Shown here piece after piece: positions 1 through 7,515 of a stretch of DNA of 54,297 nt. Every line of letters begins with the position of its first letter. Position 1 is the stretch's first letter. The DNA is from an uncultured Spirochaetaceae bacterium (lineage in GTDB: Bacteria; Spirochaetota; Spirochaetia; Treponematales; Treponemataceae). The stretch spans positions 1-54,297 of the forward strand of contig CACYWZ010000016.1 in NCBI GenBank assembly GCA_902778325.1, given 5' to 3'. Position numbers and translations under genes: made by a program. A model generated the notes under the pieces. It worked only from the letters and a program-made list of their open reading frames with translations. It was not told the DNA's origin and did not search any database.

Positions 1-90
1 TCTACTTCACACAAAACCAAAGACATTATGAAAAATAAAAGCCAGATTCTTCGACTCCAAACGCCTACGCCGTTTTCCGCTCAGAATGAC
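1..90. mobile_element. Dispersed inverted-repeat element, right part (cut by window edge)
   Basis: The stretch from about base 21 to 97 is essentially identical to 10967-11045. It contains AGATTCTTCGAC and ends with CGCTCAGAATGAC, the right terminal repeat of the element seen complete at 10920-11038. The left end lies outside the window. As at 11.0 kb, it is followed directly by a 42-bp palindromic array of the same family, so element and array were duplicated as one composite. No coding capacity. Confidence 0.75.
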
Positions 91-255
91 ATTATAAACG
101 CCATTCCGAGTCACTGGCGGGCTTTGTAAGGTTTTACAAACGGCGTTCCGAGTCACCGGCGAGCTTTGTAAGGTTTTATAAACGCCATTCCGACTCACTG
201 GCGCTCTTTGTAAAGTCTTACAAACGCCATTCCGTGTTGCCGACGGCGTTTGTAA
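91..255. repeat. 42-bp tandem palindromic array (about 4 units)
   Basis: TTCCG recurs at 104, 146, 188 and 230, an exact 42-bp step. Each unit is a spacer (TTCCGAGTCACTGGCGG) plus a palindrome (TTTGTAAGGTTTTACAAA). It lies just after the 3' end of the minus-strand ABC operon. It is the same family as the array at 11041-11290 and shares its spacer with the array at 10371-10885. Because 42 is a multiple of 3, spurious open frames run through it; it is not considered coding. Confidence 0.9.
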
Positions 256-267
256 AACTTTTTTTGC

Positions 268-1071
268 TTATTGCAAAAGCATTTTGTCGCTTGAAAGGTC
301 TTGTTTTTTGATTTCGCGGAACTTTTTGATTAAATCGTCCATCGTAAGTTTTTCTTTTTCTTCCTTTCCGATATCGAAGAGGATTTTTCCGCCGTCCATC
401 ATCAAAAGACGGTTTCCGTACTCAAGCGCGTGGTTCATGTTGTGCGTAATCATCATTACTGTGAGGTTGTACTCTTTGGCGAACTGCTTTGTGAGCGCCA
501 TCACTGCGTCTGCGTTTGCAGGGTCGAGGGCGGCTGTGTGCTCGTCCAAAAGAAGAAGGGCAGGGCGCGAAAGAACCGCCATCAAGAGCGTTAAGGCCTG
601 TCGCTGTCCGCCTGAGAACTGCTCTACGTTGTCGCTGAGTCTGTCCTCAAGTCCCATCGAGAGTTTAGAGACTTCGCTTTTGAAGAACTCGCGCATTTTG
701 GCGTTCAAACTGATTTTTAGCGACTTGAAGCCTTTCTTTGCGCAAATCATCATGTTGTCTTCAAGCGTCATCTTTCCCGCTGTTCCCAAAAGTGGATTTT
801 GGAAGATGCGTCCGATGTAAAGCGCTCTTTTGTATTCTTTGTCGCTTGTGATGTCCCGCTCTTTGCCGTTTTCTTCGAGGAAAATCTTTCCTGTGGAAGG
901 CTGGAGCGTTCCTGCGATGATGTTGTAAAGCGTGGATTTTCCCGCGCCGTTAGAGCCGATGACTGTGATGAAATCGCCCTGATTTATCTTTAGGTTTATG
1001 TCGGTCAATGCGTGGTTTTCGTCTGGCGTTCCCTCGTTGAAAACTATGCTGATGTCTTTTAGCGTAAGCAT
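268..1071 (-). CDS. ABC transporter ATP-binding protein (TrpZ/COG1101-like)
   Basis: A 267-residue nucleotide-binding subunit that would energise the permease encoded just upstream. Walker A GSNGAGKST is at about residues 39-47, the Q-loop (FQNP) near 91, the signature SGGQRQ at about 153-158, Walker B LLLLDE at about 172-177 and the switch histidine (ITHNM) near 210. The start was chosen at MLTLKD because GAGGAGG precedes it and the ATG overlaps the permease stop codon (TAATG), which implies translational coupling. A longer open frame adds 17 residues without a ribosome site. Order binding protein, permease, ATPase matches the family typified by TrpXYZ, but the substrate cannot be read from sequence. 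It is the last gene of the operon. Confidence 0.9.
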   Translation of the reverse strand: MLTLKDISIVFNEGTPDENHALTDINLKINQGDFITVIGSNGAGKSTLYNIIAGTLQPSTGKIFLEENGKERDITSDKEYKRALYIGRIFQNPLLGTAGKMTLEDNMMICAKKGFKSLKISLNAKMREFFKSEVSKLSMGLEDRLSDNVEQFSGGQRQALTLLMAVLSRPALLLLDEHTAALDPANADAVMALTKQFAKEYNLTVMMITHNMNHALEYGNRLLMMDGGKILFDIGKEEKEKLTMDDLIKKFREIKKQDLSSDKMLLQ

Positions 1072-1949
1072 TATTTCCTCCTCGAAAACGCTTTTATTTT
1101 TGTTCTTGAAATTGCAAGGCAAAGTATAATCAATATGCCTGTGATGAGCTTGAGGTCGTCGCTTTTCATTCCGATTGCCCAGCCGTAGTTTCTGGCAAGG
1201 TACATCAATGCGCGATAAAGGATTGAGCCGATGAGAACTCGGAGCGTCTGAAAGCCGATTTTGTTTGATTTTAGGACGAACTCGCCAAGCATGAGGGAAG
1301 CAAGTCCAGAAACGACAACGCCTGAGCCCATTCCGACGTCCGCAAAGCCTTGATAAATCGTGAAGAGCGCTCCTGAAAGAGCAGCAAGGGCGTTCCCGAT
1401 GCAGATTCCGATTCCGCGCATTATTGTCGGGTTCACGCCTTGCGAAATGACCATTTGCTCGTTTGAGCCGAGCGCGCCCATGGTCAATCCCATGTCTGTG
1501 TGATAGAACAAATCGAGCGCGAGTTTTATGATTGCGGCAAAAATAAGTGTCAAAATAACGATTCCCCAGTCGCCAGGGAAAAGTGAGACAAAGTTTCCTG
1601 TGAAAATGGTTTCGGTGTCGAGCAGCGACTTGTTCGAGCAGCCCATGATGCGAAGATTCACAGAATAGAGCATTGTCATCATCAAAATGCCTGAAAGCAA
1701 GTCAGGAATGCGAAATTTTGTGTAGATAAATGTCGTCGCAAGTCCTGCAAGAATGCCCGCGGCCAATACCGCAAGAATTGAAAGCGTCGGGTTTATTCCA
1801 TTGAGGAGAAGCACTGCCATAATCGCGCCTCCCATCGGAAAACTGCCGTCAACGGTCATGTCGCAAAAATTAAGCACTCGGTACGTTGAGAAAACGCCGA
1901 GTACCATTATTCCAAATATTAGCCCTTCAATGAGCATTCCTTCTATCAT
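1071..1949 (-). CDS. ABC transporter permease (TrpY/COG4120-like)
   Basis: A 292-residue integral membrane protein with about eight to nine hydrophobic segments, of the same fold class as branched-chain amino acid permeases. Conserved-looking stretches include NFCDMTVDGSFPMGG near the N-terminus and GNALAALSGALFTIYQGF in the second half. The ATG (MIEGML) was chosen because AGGAAA lies about 6 bp upstream; a TTG nine codons earlier has no ribosome site. It forms the transport channel with the ATPase downstream, whose ATG overlaps its stop. An 11-bp hairpin separates it from the binding-protein gene. The transported solute is unknown; relatives move tryptophan or other small solutes. Confidence 0.88.
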   Translation of the reverse strand: MIEGMLIEGLIFGIMVLGVFSTYRVLNFCDMTVDGSFPMGGAIMAVLLLNGINPTLSILAVLAAGILAGLATTFIYTKFRIPDLLSGILMMTMLYSVNLRIMGCSNKSLLDTETIFTGNFVSLFPGDWGIVILTLIFAAIIKLALDLFYHTDMGLTMGALGSNEQMVISQGVNPTIMRGIGICIGNALAALSGALFTIYQGFADVGMGSGVVVSGLASLMLGEFVLKSNKIGFQTLRVLIGSILYRALMYLARNYGWAIGMKSDDLKLITGILIILCLAISRTKIKAFSRRK

Positions 1950-1973
1950 ATTTTTTCCTGCAAGATTAGTTTT

Positions 1974-2003
1974 CAAGACAATGGCGGTTTCACCATTGTC
2001 TTG
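1974..2003 (-). other. Intercistronic hairpin between binding protein and permease genes
   Basis: Perfect 11-bp stem (CAAGACAATGG with CCATTGTCTTG) and an 8-nt loop. It is not followed by a U-run on the minus strand, so it is more likely an RNA-stability or processing element. Such an element would keep the binding-protein message more abundant than the permease and ATPase message (inference). Confidence 0.65.
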
Positions 2004-2033
2004 TTATTTGTTGTGATTTGTGTTTTGTGAAGA

Positions 2034-3026
2034 TTATTTTTTTGTGAGCTTTCCGCCTTCAAAAATCATGTTCGCACTCTGCAAGTATATTGCTGGAATT
2101 GTGATTTTTGCGGCTTTTGCTGCGTCCAAGTCGAAGAGCAAATCGCTGTCGGAAGCGTCTGTCATAAAGCGGACTGGGATATTCTCAGGCTTTTCGCCTT
2201 TGAGGATTCTCACAACGAGCTCGCCTGTTGCGCGACCTGCTTTGTAATAGTTGAAACCGCTTGCCATAAAGATTCCGCCAGACATTGCGCCTGTTACATC
2301 GCCTGAGAAAATCGGCTTCTTTGCTTTGTTAAACACTTTTTTGACTGCTGGAAGAGCGCTGAAAATTGTGTTGTCTGTTGAAAGATAAAGTCCGTCAACG
2401 CGGCGCACAATCGCTTCTGCTGCCTGTCTGACTTCGCTTGAGTTTGAAATTGCCTGCGTTACAAGCTTGATTCCATACTTCTCGCAGCCTTCTTTGACGA
2501 GAGCGAGCGCGCTGATTGAGTTTGCTTCGTTGCTCGTGTAAATATAGCCGAGACGCTTGATGCCTGCGATTTCCTTGAAAAGCGCAATGTGCTGCACTGT
2601 TGGAATCGCGTCGCTCATTCCTGTGACGTTGCCTTTTCCGCTCTTTACGTCGTCAACAAGGCGAGCGCCAACTGGGTCGGTGACGGAGCTGAAAACAACT
2701 GGCGTATCTTTGAGCGTGTTTGCAAGCGAAACCGCGATTGGTGTTGCGATTCCGACTGCGACGTCAACTTTTTCGCCCTTGAACTTTGTTGCAATCTGAG
2801 AAGCCGTGTTAACGTCTCCGTTTGCGTTCTGCTGGTCGAAGGTGACTGTCACGCCTTCGTTTTTTGCGTATTCATTAAGAACGTCGATAACTCCCTGCTC
2901 TGCGCTGTCCAATGCAACGTGCTGAACGATTTTGGCAATGCCGATTTTTACTTCCTGTGCCTGTGCAAAACTAAGAGCAAGGAGCGCTAATGTTGCGCCC
3001 AAAAGTGCTTTTTTTCTTAAAATCAT
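2034..3026 (-). CDS. ABC transporter substrate-binding protein (PF04392 family, TrpX-like)
   Basis: A 330-residue secreted protein. Signal peptide 1-23 ends AQA before QEVKIGI. The mature protein has the two-lobe pattern of the family: GIAKIVQHVALD near the start, VGIATPIAVSLAN, the TDPVGARLVDD and GNVTGMSD region, and a DLDAAKAAKITIPA C-terminus. It would bind a small solute in the periplasm and deliver it to the permease and ATPase encoded downstream. AGGAGA lies upstream of the ATG, and a strong promoter is at 3068-3096. It is first in the operon, as is usual for the most highly expressed component. The ligand is unknown; characterised relatives bind aromatic amino acids, but PF04392 members vary. 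Confidence 0.9.
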   Translation of the reverse strand: MILRKKALLGATLALLALSFAQAQEVKIGIAKIVQHVALDSAEQGVIDVLNEYAKNEGVTVTFDQQNANGDVNTASQIATKFKGEKVDVAVGIATPIAVSLANTLKDTPVVFSSVTDPVGARLVDDVKSGKGNVTGMSDAIPTVQHIALFKEIAGIKRLGYIYTSNEANSISALALVKEGCEKYGIKLVTQAISNSSEVRQAAEAIVRRVDGLYLSTDNTIFSALPAVKKVFNKAKKPIFSGDVTGAMSGGIFMASGFNYYKAGRATGELVVRILKGEKPENIPVRFMTDASDSDLLFDLDAAKAAKITIPAIYLQSANMIFEGGKLTKK

Positions 3027-3067
3027 AATGTTCTCCTTTGTGTATCTTTTTGAAGTATTACTATGTA

Positions 3068-3096
3068 ACTTTAATAAAACAAAATGAGTCTGTCAA
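3068..3096 (-). promoter_or_regulatory. Sigma70-type promoter of the ABC operon
   Basis: On the minus strand TTGACA (3091-3096) is followed by a 17-bp spacer and TAAAGT (3068-3073). It lies about 42 bp before the ATG of the binding-protein gene, leaving room for a normal leader with a Shine-Dalgarno site. A divergent promoter for the amylase lies 27 bp away. Confidence 0.65.
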
Positions 3097-3122
3097 GTTT
3101 TTTTAGAAGTTTTTCGCTCAAA

Positions 3123-3151
3123 TTGACCAAAGAAAACAATATCGATATTCT
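3123..3151 (+). promoter_or_regulatory. Promoter abutting the GH13 start codon (leaderless candidate), with palindrome
   Basis: TTGACC (3123-3128), a 17-bp spacer, TATTCT (3146-3151), then only six bases to the ATG at 3158, so transcription would begin at or beside the start codon. No Shine-Dalgarno sequence is present. A perfect 12-bp palindrome AATATCGATATT (3138-3149) overlaps the -10 box and could be a repressor site (inference). Confidence 0.55.
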
Positions 3152-3157
3152 AAAAAT

Positions 3158-4708
3158 ATGAAACGGTATCTTATTCACAAAGCATTTTCAAAGAAGGTTA
3201 TATCAGTTTTTTCATCAGCGTGTTTGTTTTCGGCGCTTTTTTCTTGCAAAGTGTCATCTCCAATGCCAACCGAGCAGGATTTGCGCATCTATCAGATTAT
3301 GGTGTCAACGTTCCGCGATGGCGACCGAACAATCGGCTACAAAACGGCATGGGGACCAGAAGAAGAAACAAGCGGAGACCTTCAGGGCGTCATTGATTCG
3401 CTTGATTACATCGCGGAGATGGGCTTTAATGCGGTTTGGCTCACACCGATTTTTGATTCGAGCGGAGCAAACTCAAACGACAGCTCTGGCTTTGACGGTC
3501 GTCTTGATTCCACTGGCTATTACGCAAAGGATTTTTTCAGCATTGACCCGCATTTCGGAAGCGACGAGACTTTCCGCGCTTTTGTCAAAGCCTGCCACGA
3601 GCGCAATCTCTTCGTAATCCTTGACGGTGTTTTCGGTCACTGGGGCGACAGCGTTGCCGCTTCTCCGAGCGGAAATCTCCCCGTGAGAAATGGCGGCAAG
3701 TTCAACGGGGCTGCTTTCCCTGAGAGCCTTGATTTTTTCAAAGAAGTCGCGTCTTACTGGATTCGCGAGTACAAAATCGACGGCTGGCGACTTGACCAGT
3801 GCTACCAGCTTGGAACGGACGGCGAGGGCGTTAAGGACAAGCACGATTATTGGTACGATATCCGCCTTGCTGTTGAGAAGGCTTGCGAAGAGAACCGCGA
3901 AAAAGGCGAAAAGTGGGGAACGCTCGGCTATCTTGTCGGGGAGTGCTGGCGTGACACGGCAAAAGAAATCCAAAAGTCAGTCGTAGACCCAGGAAACGCT
4001 GACGGCTTCGGGCTTCCGTCGTGCTTTGATTTCCCATCACGAAACTACATCAACCGCATTATGACAAAATCCGGAATCAACGCGGGCGGCTTTCTCGATT
4101 ACGTTTTTTCAAGCGCCGAAAAGAAGGGCTACTCGCACCCGGAGGGCTTTAAGCCGAACCTCTTCGTGTCAAACCATGACCTTCCGCGCCTTGGAACAGC
4201 AATCAGCGAGGCGTTTCCGTCTGAGCGCCCTGACGGTGCAGACAAGTCGGTTTATTACAAAAAACACGAAGTTGCGATGGCGATTCTTGCGGCGTTCTCA
4301 GGACCTGTCACAGTCTATTACGGAGACGAGTGGGGAGCGTGGCTAGAGCCTTCCAGAATCGGAAAATTTCCGTGCTACGGCGACAATTCTTCGAGAACTG
4401 CGGGAAAGACATCTGATTTTTCAGCGGACGAAAAGAAGCTGATTGAATACACAACTGCGCTGATGAAAGCCCGCTCTTCGCACCCAGCGCTTTTTGAGGG
4501 GAAGGCGGAGACACTTTTTGAAAGCGACGGCGCGTACATTGGGCGAAAAACCGCGGGCAAAGAAGAAATCGTGTTTGTGATAAACTGCAGTAGTGACGAG
4601 TTTGAATACACGCTCGAAAAGGGCGGTCGCGACATTATCACTGGAAACCGCGTTCGAAAAAGCGGCGTTCTTCCGTCTTGGTCCGCGCTTTTTGTGAAAA
4701 CGAGATGA
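3158..4708 (+). CDS. Alpha-amylase family (GH13) lipoprotein
   Basis: A 516-residue exported glycoside hydrolase. The signal peptide ends at lipobox LFSC, so Cys30 would be lipidated. The (beta/alpha)8 domain runs from about 40 to 430. GH13 motifs are visible: region I DGVFGH (D156-H161), region II DGWRLDQ with nucleophile D213, region III GECW with acid/base E262, and region IV SNHD (H340, D341). A short beta-sandwich-like tail follows. All catalytic residues are intact. It would cleave alpha-1,4-glucans or oligosaccharides at the cell surface or in the periplasm; the exact specificity cannot be read. It stands alone, divergent from the ABC operon, and is followed by a palindromic array and a long hairpin. 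Confidence 0.92.
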   Translation: MKRYLIHKAFSKKVISVFSSACLFSALFSCKVSSPMPTEQDLRIYQIMVSTFRDGDRTIGYKTAWGPEEETSGDLQGVIDSLDYIAEMGFNAVWLTPIFDSSGANSNDSSGFDGRLDSTGYYAKDFFSIDPHFGSDETFRAFVKACHERNLFVILDGVFGHWGDSVAASPSGNLPVRNGGKFNGAAFPESLDFFKEVASYWIREYKIDGWRLDQCYQLGTDGEGVKDKHDYWYDIRLAVEKACEENREKGEKWGTLGYLVGECWRDTAKEIQKSVVDPGNADGFGLPSCFDFPSRNYINRIMTKSGINAGGFLDYVFSSAEKKGYSHPEGFKPNLFVSNHDLPRLGTAISEAFPSERPDGADKSVYYKKHEVAMAILAAFSGPVTVYYGDEWGAWLEPSRIGKFPCYGDNSSRTAGKTSDFSADEKKLIEYTTALMKARSSHPALFEGKAETLFESDGAYIGRKTAGKEEIVFVINCSSDEFEYTLEKGGRDIITGNRVRKSGVLPSWSALFVKTR

Positions 4709-4710
4709 TT

Positions 4711-4945
4711 TTGCGCTTTCCCGTTTTGGGAAAAGCCAAAAATAAAAAAGTTGAGCCTTTCCCGTTTTGGGAAAAGCCAAAAACAAAAAAATTTGGCCTT
4801 CCCCGTTCTGGGAAAAGTCAAAAACAAAAAAATTGAGCCTTTCCCGTTTTGGGAAAAGCCAAAAATAAAAAAGTCAGCCTTTTCCCGTTTCGGGAAGAGC
4901 CAAATTTTAAAAAAAGTTGATTTTCCCGTTTCGGGAAAGCGATTT
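4711..4945. repeat. 41-bp tandem palindromic array (6 units)
   Basis: CCCGTT recurs at 4720, 4761, 4802, 4843, 4884 and 4925, an exact 41-bp step. The palindrome is TTTCCCGTTTTGGGAAA and the spacer is A-rich (AAGCCAAAAA...AAGTTGAGC). It lies between the convergent 3' ends of the GH13 and araD genes. The hairpins could also act as terminators. Open frames across it are artefacts of low complexity. Confidence 0.9.
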
Positions 4946-4960
4946 TCGGACAAAACAAAA

Positions 4961-5020
4961 AACGCGCTTGGAAATGGGTAAATATCTCTCACAACAAAAA
5001 TCCCAAATCACAAGCGCGTT
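4961..5020. terminator. Long inverted repeat between convergent genes
   Basis: AACGCGCTTG (4961-4970) pairs perfectly with CAAGCGCGTT (5011-5020) across 40 bases. It sits between the 3' ends of the GH13 and araD genes. It may be a bidirectional transcription stop, although no long U-run follows immediately. Confidence 0.4.
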
Positions 5021-5063
5021 ATTGCTCTTGATAATCTTTTAAAGTTCCTCCTTTTTGAAAAAA

Positions 5064-5786
5064 TTATTTTCCTGGCTGACCGTAATAAGCATTAGGTCCG
5101 TGCTTTCTCTGATAATGCTTGTCGATGATGTACTCAGGAAGCGTCATTGCAGCAGGATTGACCGCTACTGTGAACGCTGCCATCTTTGCCACTTCTTCCA
5201 AGACAGCCGCATTGTAGACCGCCTTGTCAGCATTCTTTCCCCATGTGAAAGGCCCGTGCCCTGCCACAAGAACCATCGTTGTTTCGGCAGGATTTATGCC
5301 CTCGTCTGCAAAATGCTTGACGATGAGCTTTCCCGTCTCCAGCTCGTAGTTCGCCTTCAGCGCCTCGCGTGTGATGTAAGGCGTGCAAGGAACGGCTGTC
5401 TGAATGTGGTCAGCGTGTGTCGTTCCGAAAAGCGGGATTGAGCGGACAGCTTGCGCCCAGCTCACAGCGAATGTTGAGTGCGTGTGAACGATGCCGCCGA
5501 TGTCCGCGCCTTTTCCAACAGCCCACTCTTTGTAGAGAACGCAATGCGTGAGTGTGTCGCTTGACGGGTTCAAATCGCCTTCAACCTTGTTTCCGTCAAG
5601 GTCAACAACGACCATAGAATCCACGCTCAATTCAGGATAAGGCACTCCTGACGGCTTAATTGCGAAAACTCCCAAGTCCTTGTCGAACGCGCTGACGTTT
5701 CCCCATGTGTAAATCGCAAGATGCTGCTCAGGGATTTGCATATTCGCTTCATAAGCCTGTTCTTTGATTGACTGATATTTGCTCAT
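5064..5786 (-). CDS. araD: L-ribulose-5-phosphate 4-epimerase
   Basis: A 240-residue class II aldolase-fold enzyme that converts L-ribulose 5-phosphate to D-xylulose 5-phosphate, the last step of cytoplasmic L-arabinose catabolism. Zinc-ligand histidines are visible in IVHTHS (H101, H103) and VAGHGPF (H177), with the conserved Asp in SSDT (D77). The N-terminal TWGNVSAFD and KPSGVPY phosphate-binding motifs are intact. Length is close to the E. coli enzyme (231). The start at MSKYQ follows GGAG seven bases upstream; seven extra upstream codons are not supported. It is third after the kinase and isomerase genes, with a 13-bp hairpin before it. Confidence 0.95.
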   Translation of the reverse strand: MSKYQSIKEQAYEANMQIPEQHLAIYTWGNVSAFDKDLGVFAIKPSGVPYPELSVDSMVVVDLDGNKVEGDLNPSSDTLTHCVLYKEWAVGKGADIGGIVHTHSTFAVSWAQAVRSIPLFGTTHADHIQTAVPCTPYITREALKANYELETGKLIVKHFADEGINPAETTMVLVAGHGPFTWGKNADKAVYNAAVLEEVAKMAAFTVAVNPAAMTLPEYIIDKHYQRKHGPNAYYGQPGK

Positions 5787-5807
5787 TGTTTGCTCCAAAA
5801 ATATCAA

Positions 5808-5835
5808 TTAACAAGGGGAAGATTCCCCTTGTTAA
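5808..5835 (-). other. Perfect hairpin between araA and araD
   Basis: TTAACAAGGGGAA (5808-5820) pairs perfectly with TTCCCCTTGTTAA (5823-5835). A 13-bp stem with almost no loop lies nine bases after the araA stop and overlaps the region just before the araD ribosome site. No U-run follows on the minus strand, so an RNA processing or stability role is more likely than termination. Confidence 0.65.
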
Positions 5836-5843
5836 AAGCAGAT

Positions 5844-7364
5844 TTATCTTCTTGTGCTCCAGAACGCCGCGTTCCATCTCAATTCGTTTCGAATCTGAGG
5901 AATTGTCGTGTTCTTGTCGATTGCGACACATTCAATGCCGACCATCTCAGCCCAATCGCGAAGCTGTTCGGTTGTGATGATGTTGCTGAATGCTGTGTGG
6001 TGTCCGCCACCTGCCAAAATCCATGCTTCTGCGCTTGTCTCAAGATTTGGATATGGCTTCCAGAGCATGCGTGCGACAGGGAGCTTTGGAAGAGGCGCTT
6101 CTGGCGGAATGACGTTGATTTCGTTCACGACACAGCGGAATCTGTCGCCCATATCGACAACGGCCGCAACCAAGCCCTCGCCTTCGAGCGTGTTGAATAC
6201 CATGCGGGCAGGCGGCTCTTTGTCGCCAATTCCCAAGTGATGCACTTCGATTTTTGGCTTTGAAACTGCAATCTCTGGGTCGACTTCGAGCATATGGCTT
6301 CCCATGTTCGCTTCCTTTCCTGGAACGAGATTGTATGTGTAATCTTCCATGAAAGCATTGCCTTTCTTTCCTGCAACAGTCTGTCCTGCTGTCATCACCT
6401 TGAATGTGCGAACGAGAGCCGATGTCTTCCAGTCGCCTTCTGCTCCGAAACCGTAGCCGTCAGCGAGCAATCTCTGAATTGCCAAACCTGGAAGCTGCTT
6501 CATTCCGTGCAAATCCTGGAAGTTCGTGCAAAGCGCCTTTCCGTCGTTGTCCTTGAGGAAGCGGCGGAGTGCGATTTCAATTTTAGCCTGCTCTTTGATT
6601 TGACCGATAACGAAATCCTTTGTGAAGCCGTTTCCGCAGTCATAAACGATTTCGTATTTTGCATTGTACTCGTCGAAGAGAGCATTTACATCGCTTTCGC
6701 TGACGTCGTTCATATATGCAACGAGATCGCCGATTCCGTAATATGGAACGCTCCAGCCGAATTTAATCATTGCCTCAACTTTGTCGCCGTCTGTAACCGC
6801 AACTTCTCTCATATTGTCGCCAAAGCGAAGAACGCGCAAGGTCTTTCCGTCCGCCACAGCGCAAGCAGCGCGAATCCAGTCCGCAATGCGCTTTTGTGTG
6901 CGCTCAAGTGACCAGTGTCCGACAATGACCTTTCTTGGCAAGTCCATTCTACTCGTAATAAAGCCGAACTCGCGGTCGCCGTGTGCGCTCTGGTTGAGGT
7001 TCATAAAGTCCATATCCATCGTTGCATATGGGATTTCCATATTGAACTGAGTGTTCAACTGCAAAAGAGGCTTTTTGTATGCGTTCAAACCGCGAATCCA
7101 CATTTTTGCAGGGCTGAAAGTGTGGCACCAGATAATAACGCCAGCACATTTGTCGTCTGCGTTTGCGCACTCAAGCGTTTTGTGAATGCTATCTGGCGTC
7201 AAAAGCGTCTCTTTCCAAACGAGTTTGCAAGGAAAACCTGCTTTTGCGTTGAGCTCATCAACGATTTTCTTTGAATTGATAGCAACCTGCTTCAATGTTT
7301 CTTCGCCATACAAATCCTGACTTCCTGTCAAGAACCAAAACTCATACTGTGATAAGTCAATCAT
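5844..7364 (-). CDS. araA: L-arabinose isomerase
   Basis: A 506-residue enzyme that interconverts L-arabinose and L-ribulose in the cytoplasm using Mn2+. Metal-site residues align by motif with the E. coli enzyme: E309 (GAEGDWK), E340 (FMEDYTY), H357 (GSHMLEV) and H456 (GGGHHTAFS). The N-terminus FWFLTGSQDLYGEETL is characteristic. Length matches the usual 495-505. AGGAG precedes the ATG. It lies between the FGGY kinase gene (152 bp upstream, a gap with strong potential RNA structure) and araD (57 bp downstream). Confidence 0.97.
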   Translation of the reverse strand: MIDLSQYEFWFLTGSQDLYGEETLKQVAINSKKIVDELNAKAGFPCKLVWKETLLTPDSIHKTLECANADDKCAGVIIWCHTFSPAKMWIRGLNAYKKPLLQLNTQFNMEIPYATMDMDFMNLNQSAHGDREFGFITSRMDLPRKVIVGHWSLERTQKRIADWIRAACAVADGKTLRVLRFGDNMREVAVTDGDKVEAMIKFGWSVPYYGIGDLVAYMNDVSESDVNALFDEYNAKYEIVYDCGNGFTKDFVIGQIKEQAKIEIALRRFLKDNDGKALCTNFQDLHGMKQLPGLAIQRLLADGYGFGAEGDWKTSALVRTFKVMTAGQTVAGKKGNAFMEDYTYNLVPGKEANMGSHMLEVDPEIAVSKPKIEVHHLGIGDKEPPARMVFNTLEGEGLVAAVVDMGDRFRCVVNEINVIPPEAPLPKLPVARMLWKPYPNLETSAEAWILAGGGHHTAFSNIITTEQLRDWAEMVGIECVAIDKNTTIPQIRNELRWNAAFWSTRR

Positions 7365-7389
7365 ATTTATCTCCTAAAATATCCGTTCG

Positions 7390-7515
7390 TATTCCGTGCA
7401 AATAATTTGTTCATAACGTTTCTGCTGCCCTCGCTCTTATAGGGGGTAAGGCGTGCCTTTTGCAATTTTGTTGAAAAGGCAACGTCTTTAAAGGGAGAGG
7501 GCATTATCAAAAACG
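7390..7515 (-). promoter_or_regulatory. Structured gap between the kinase gene and araA
   Basis: The 151-bp gap holds nested complementary pairs on the minus strand: TGCCCTC near 7500 with GAGGGCA near 7428, and inside them GCCTTTT with AAAAGGC around 7455-7485. Together they could fold into a long hairpin before the araA leader. The part next to araA carries ATTTGCACG and CGAACGGAT, possibly one half of an arabinose-regulator site. It could be a processing site, an attenuator or an internal promoter region; none can be chosen from sequence alone. Confidence 0.4.

Noticed and set aside
1974-2003. Terminator after the substrate-binding protein gene
   Set aside because: The stem is strong but no U-run follows on the transcribed strand, and the downstream genes are clearly part of the same transporter.
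4375-4992. Minus-strand frame of about 200 codons over the 3' end of the GH13 gene and the array
   Set aside because: It is Phe-rich repeat read-through (FWLFPKRE-type repeats) with no ribosome site and overlaps a well-supported gene.
5790-7274. Antisense frames inside araA and araD
   Set aside because: They are shadows produced by codon bias; the sense genes carry intact catalytic motifs.
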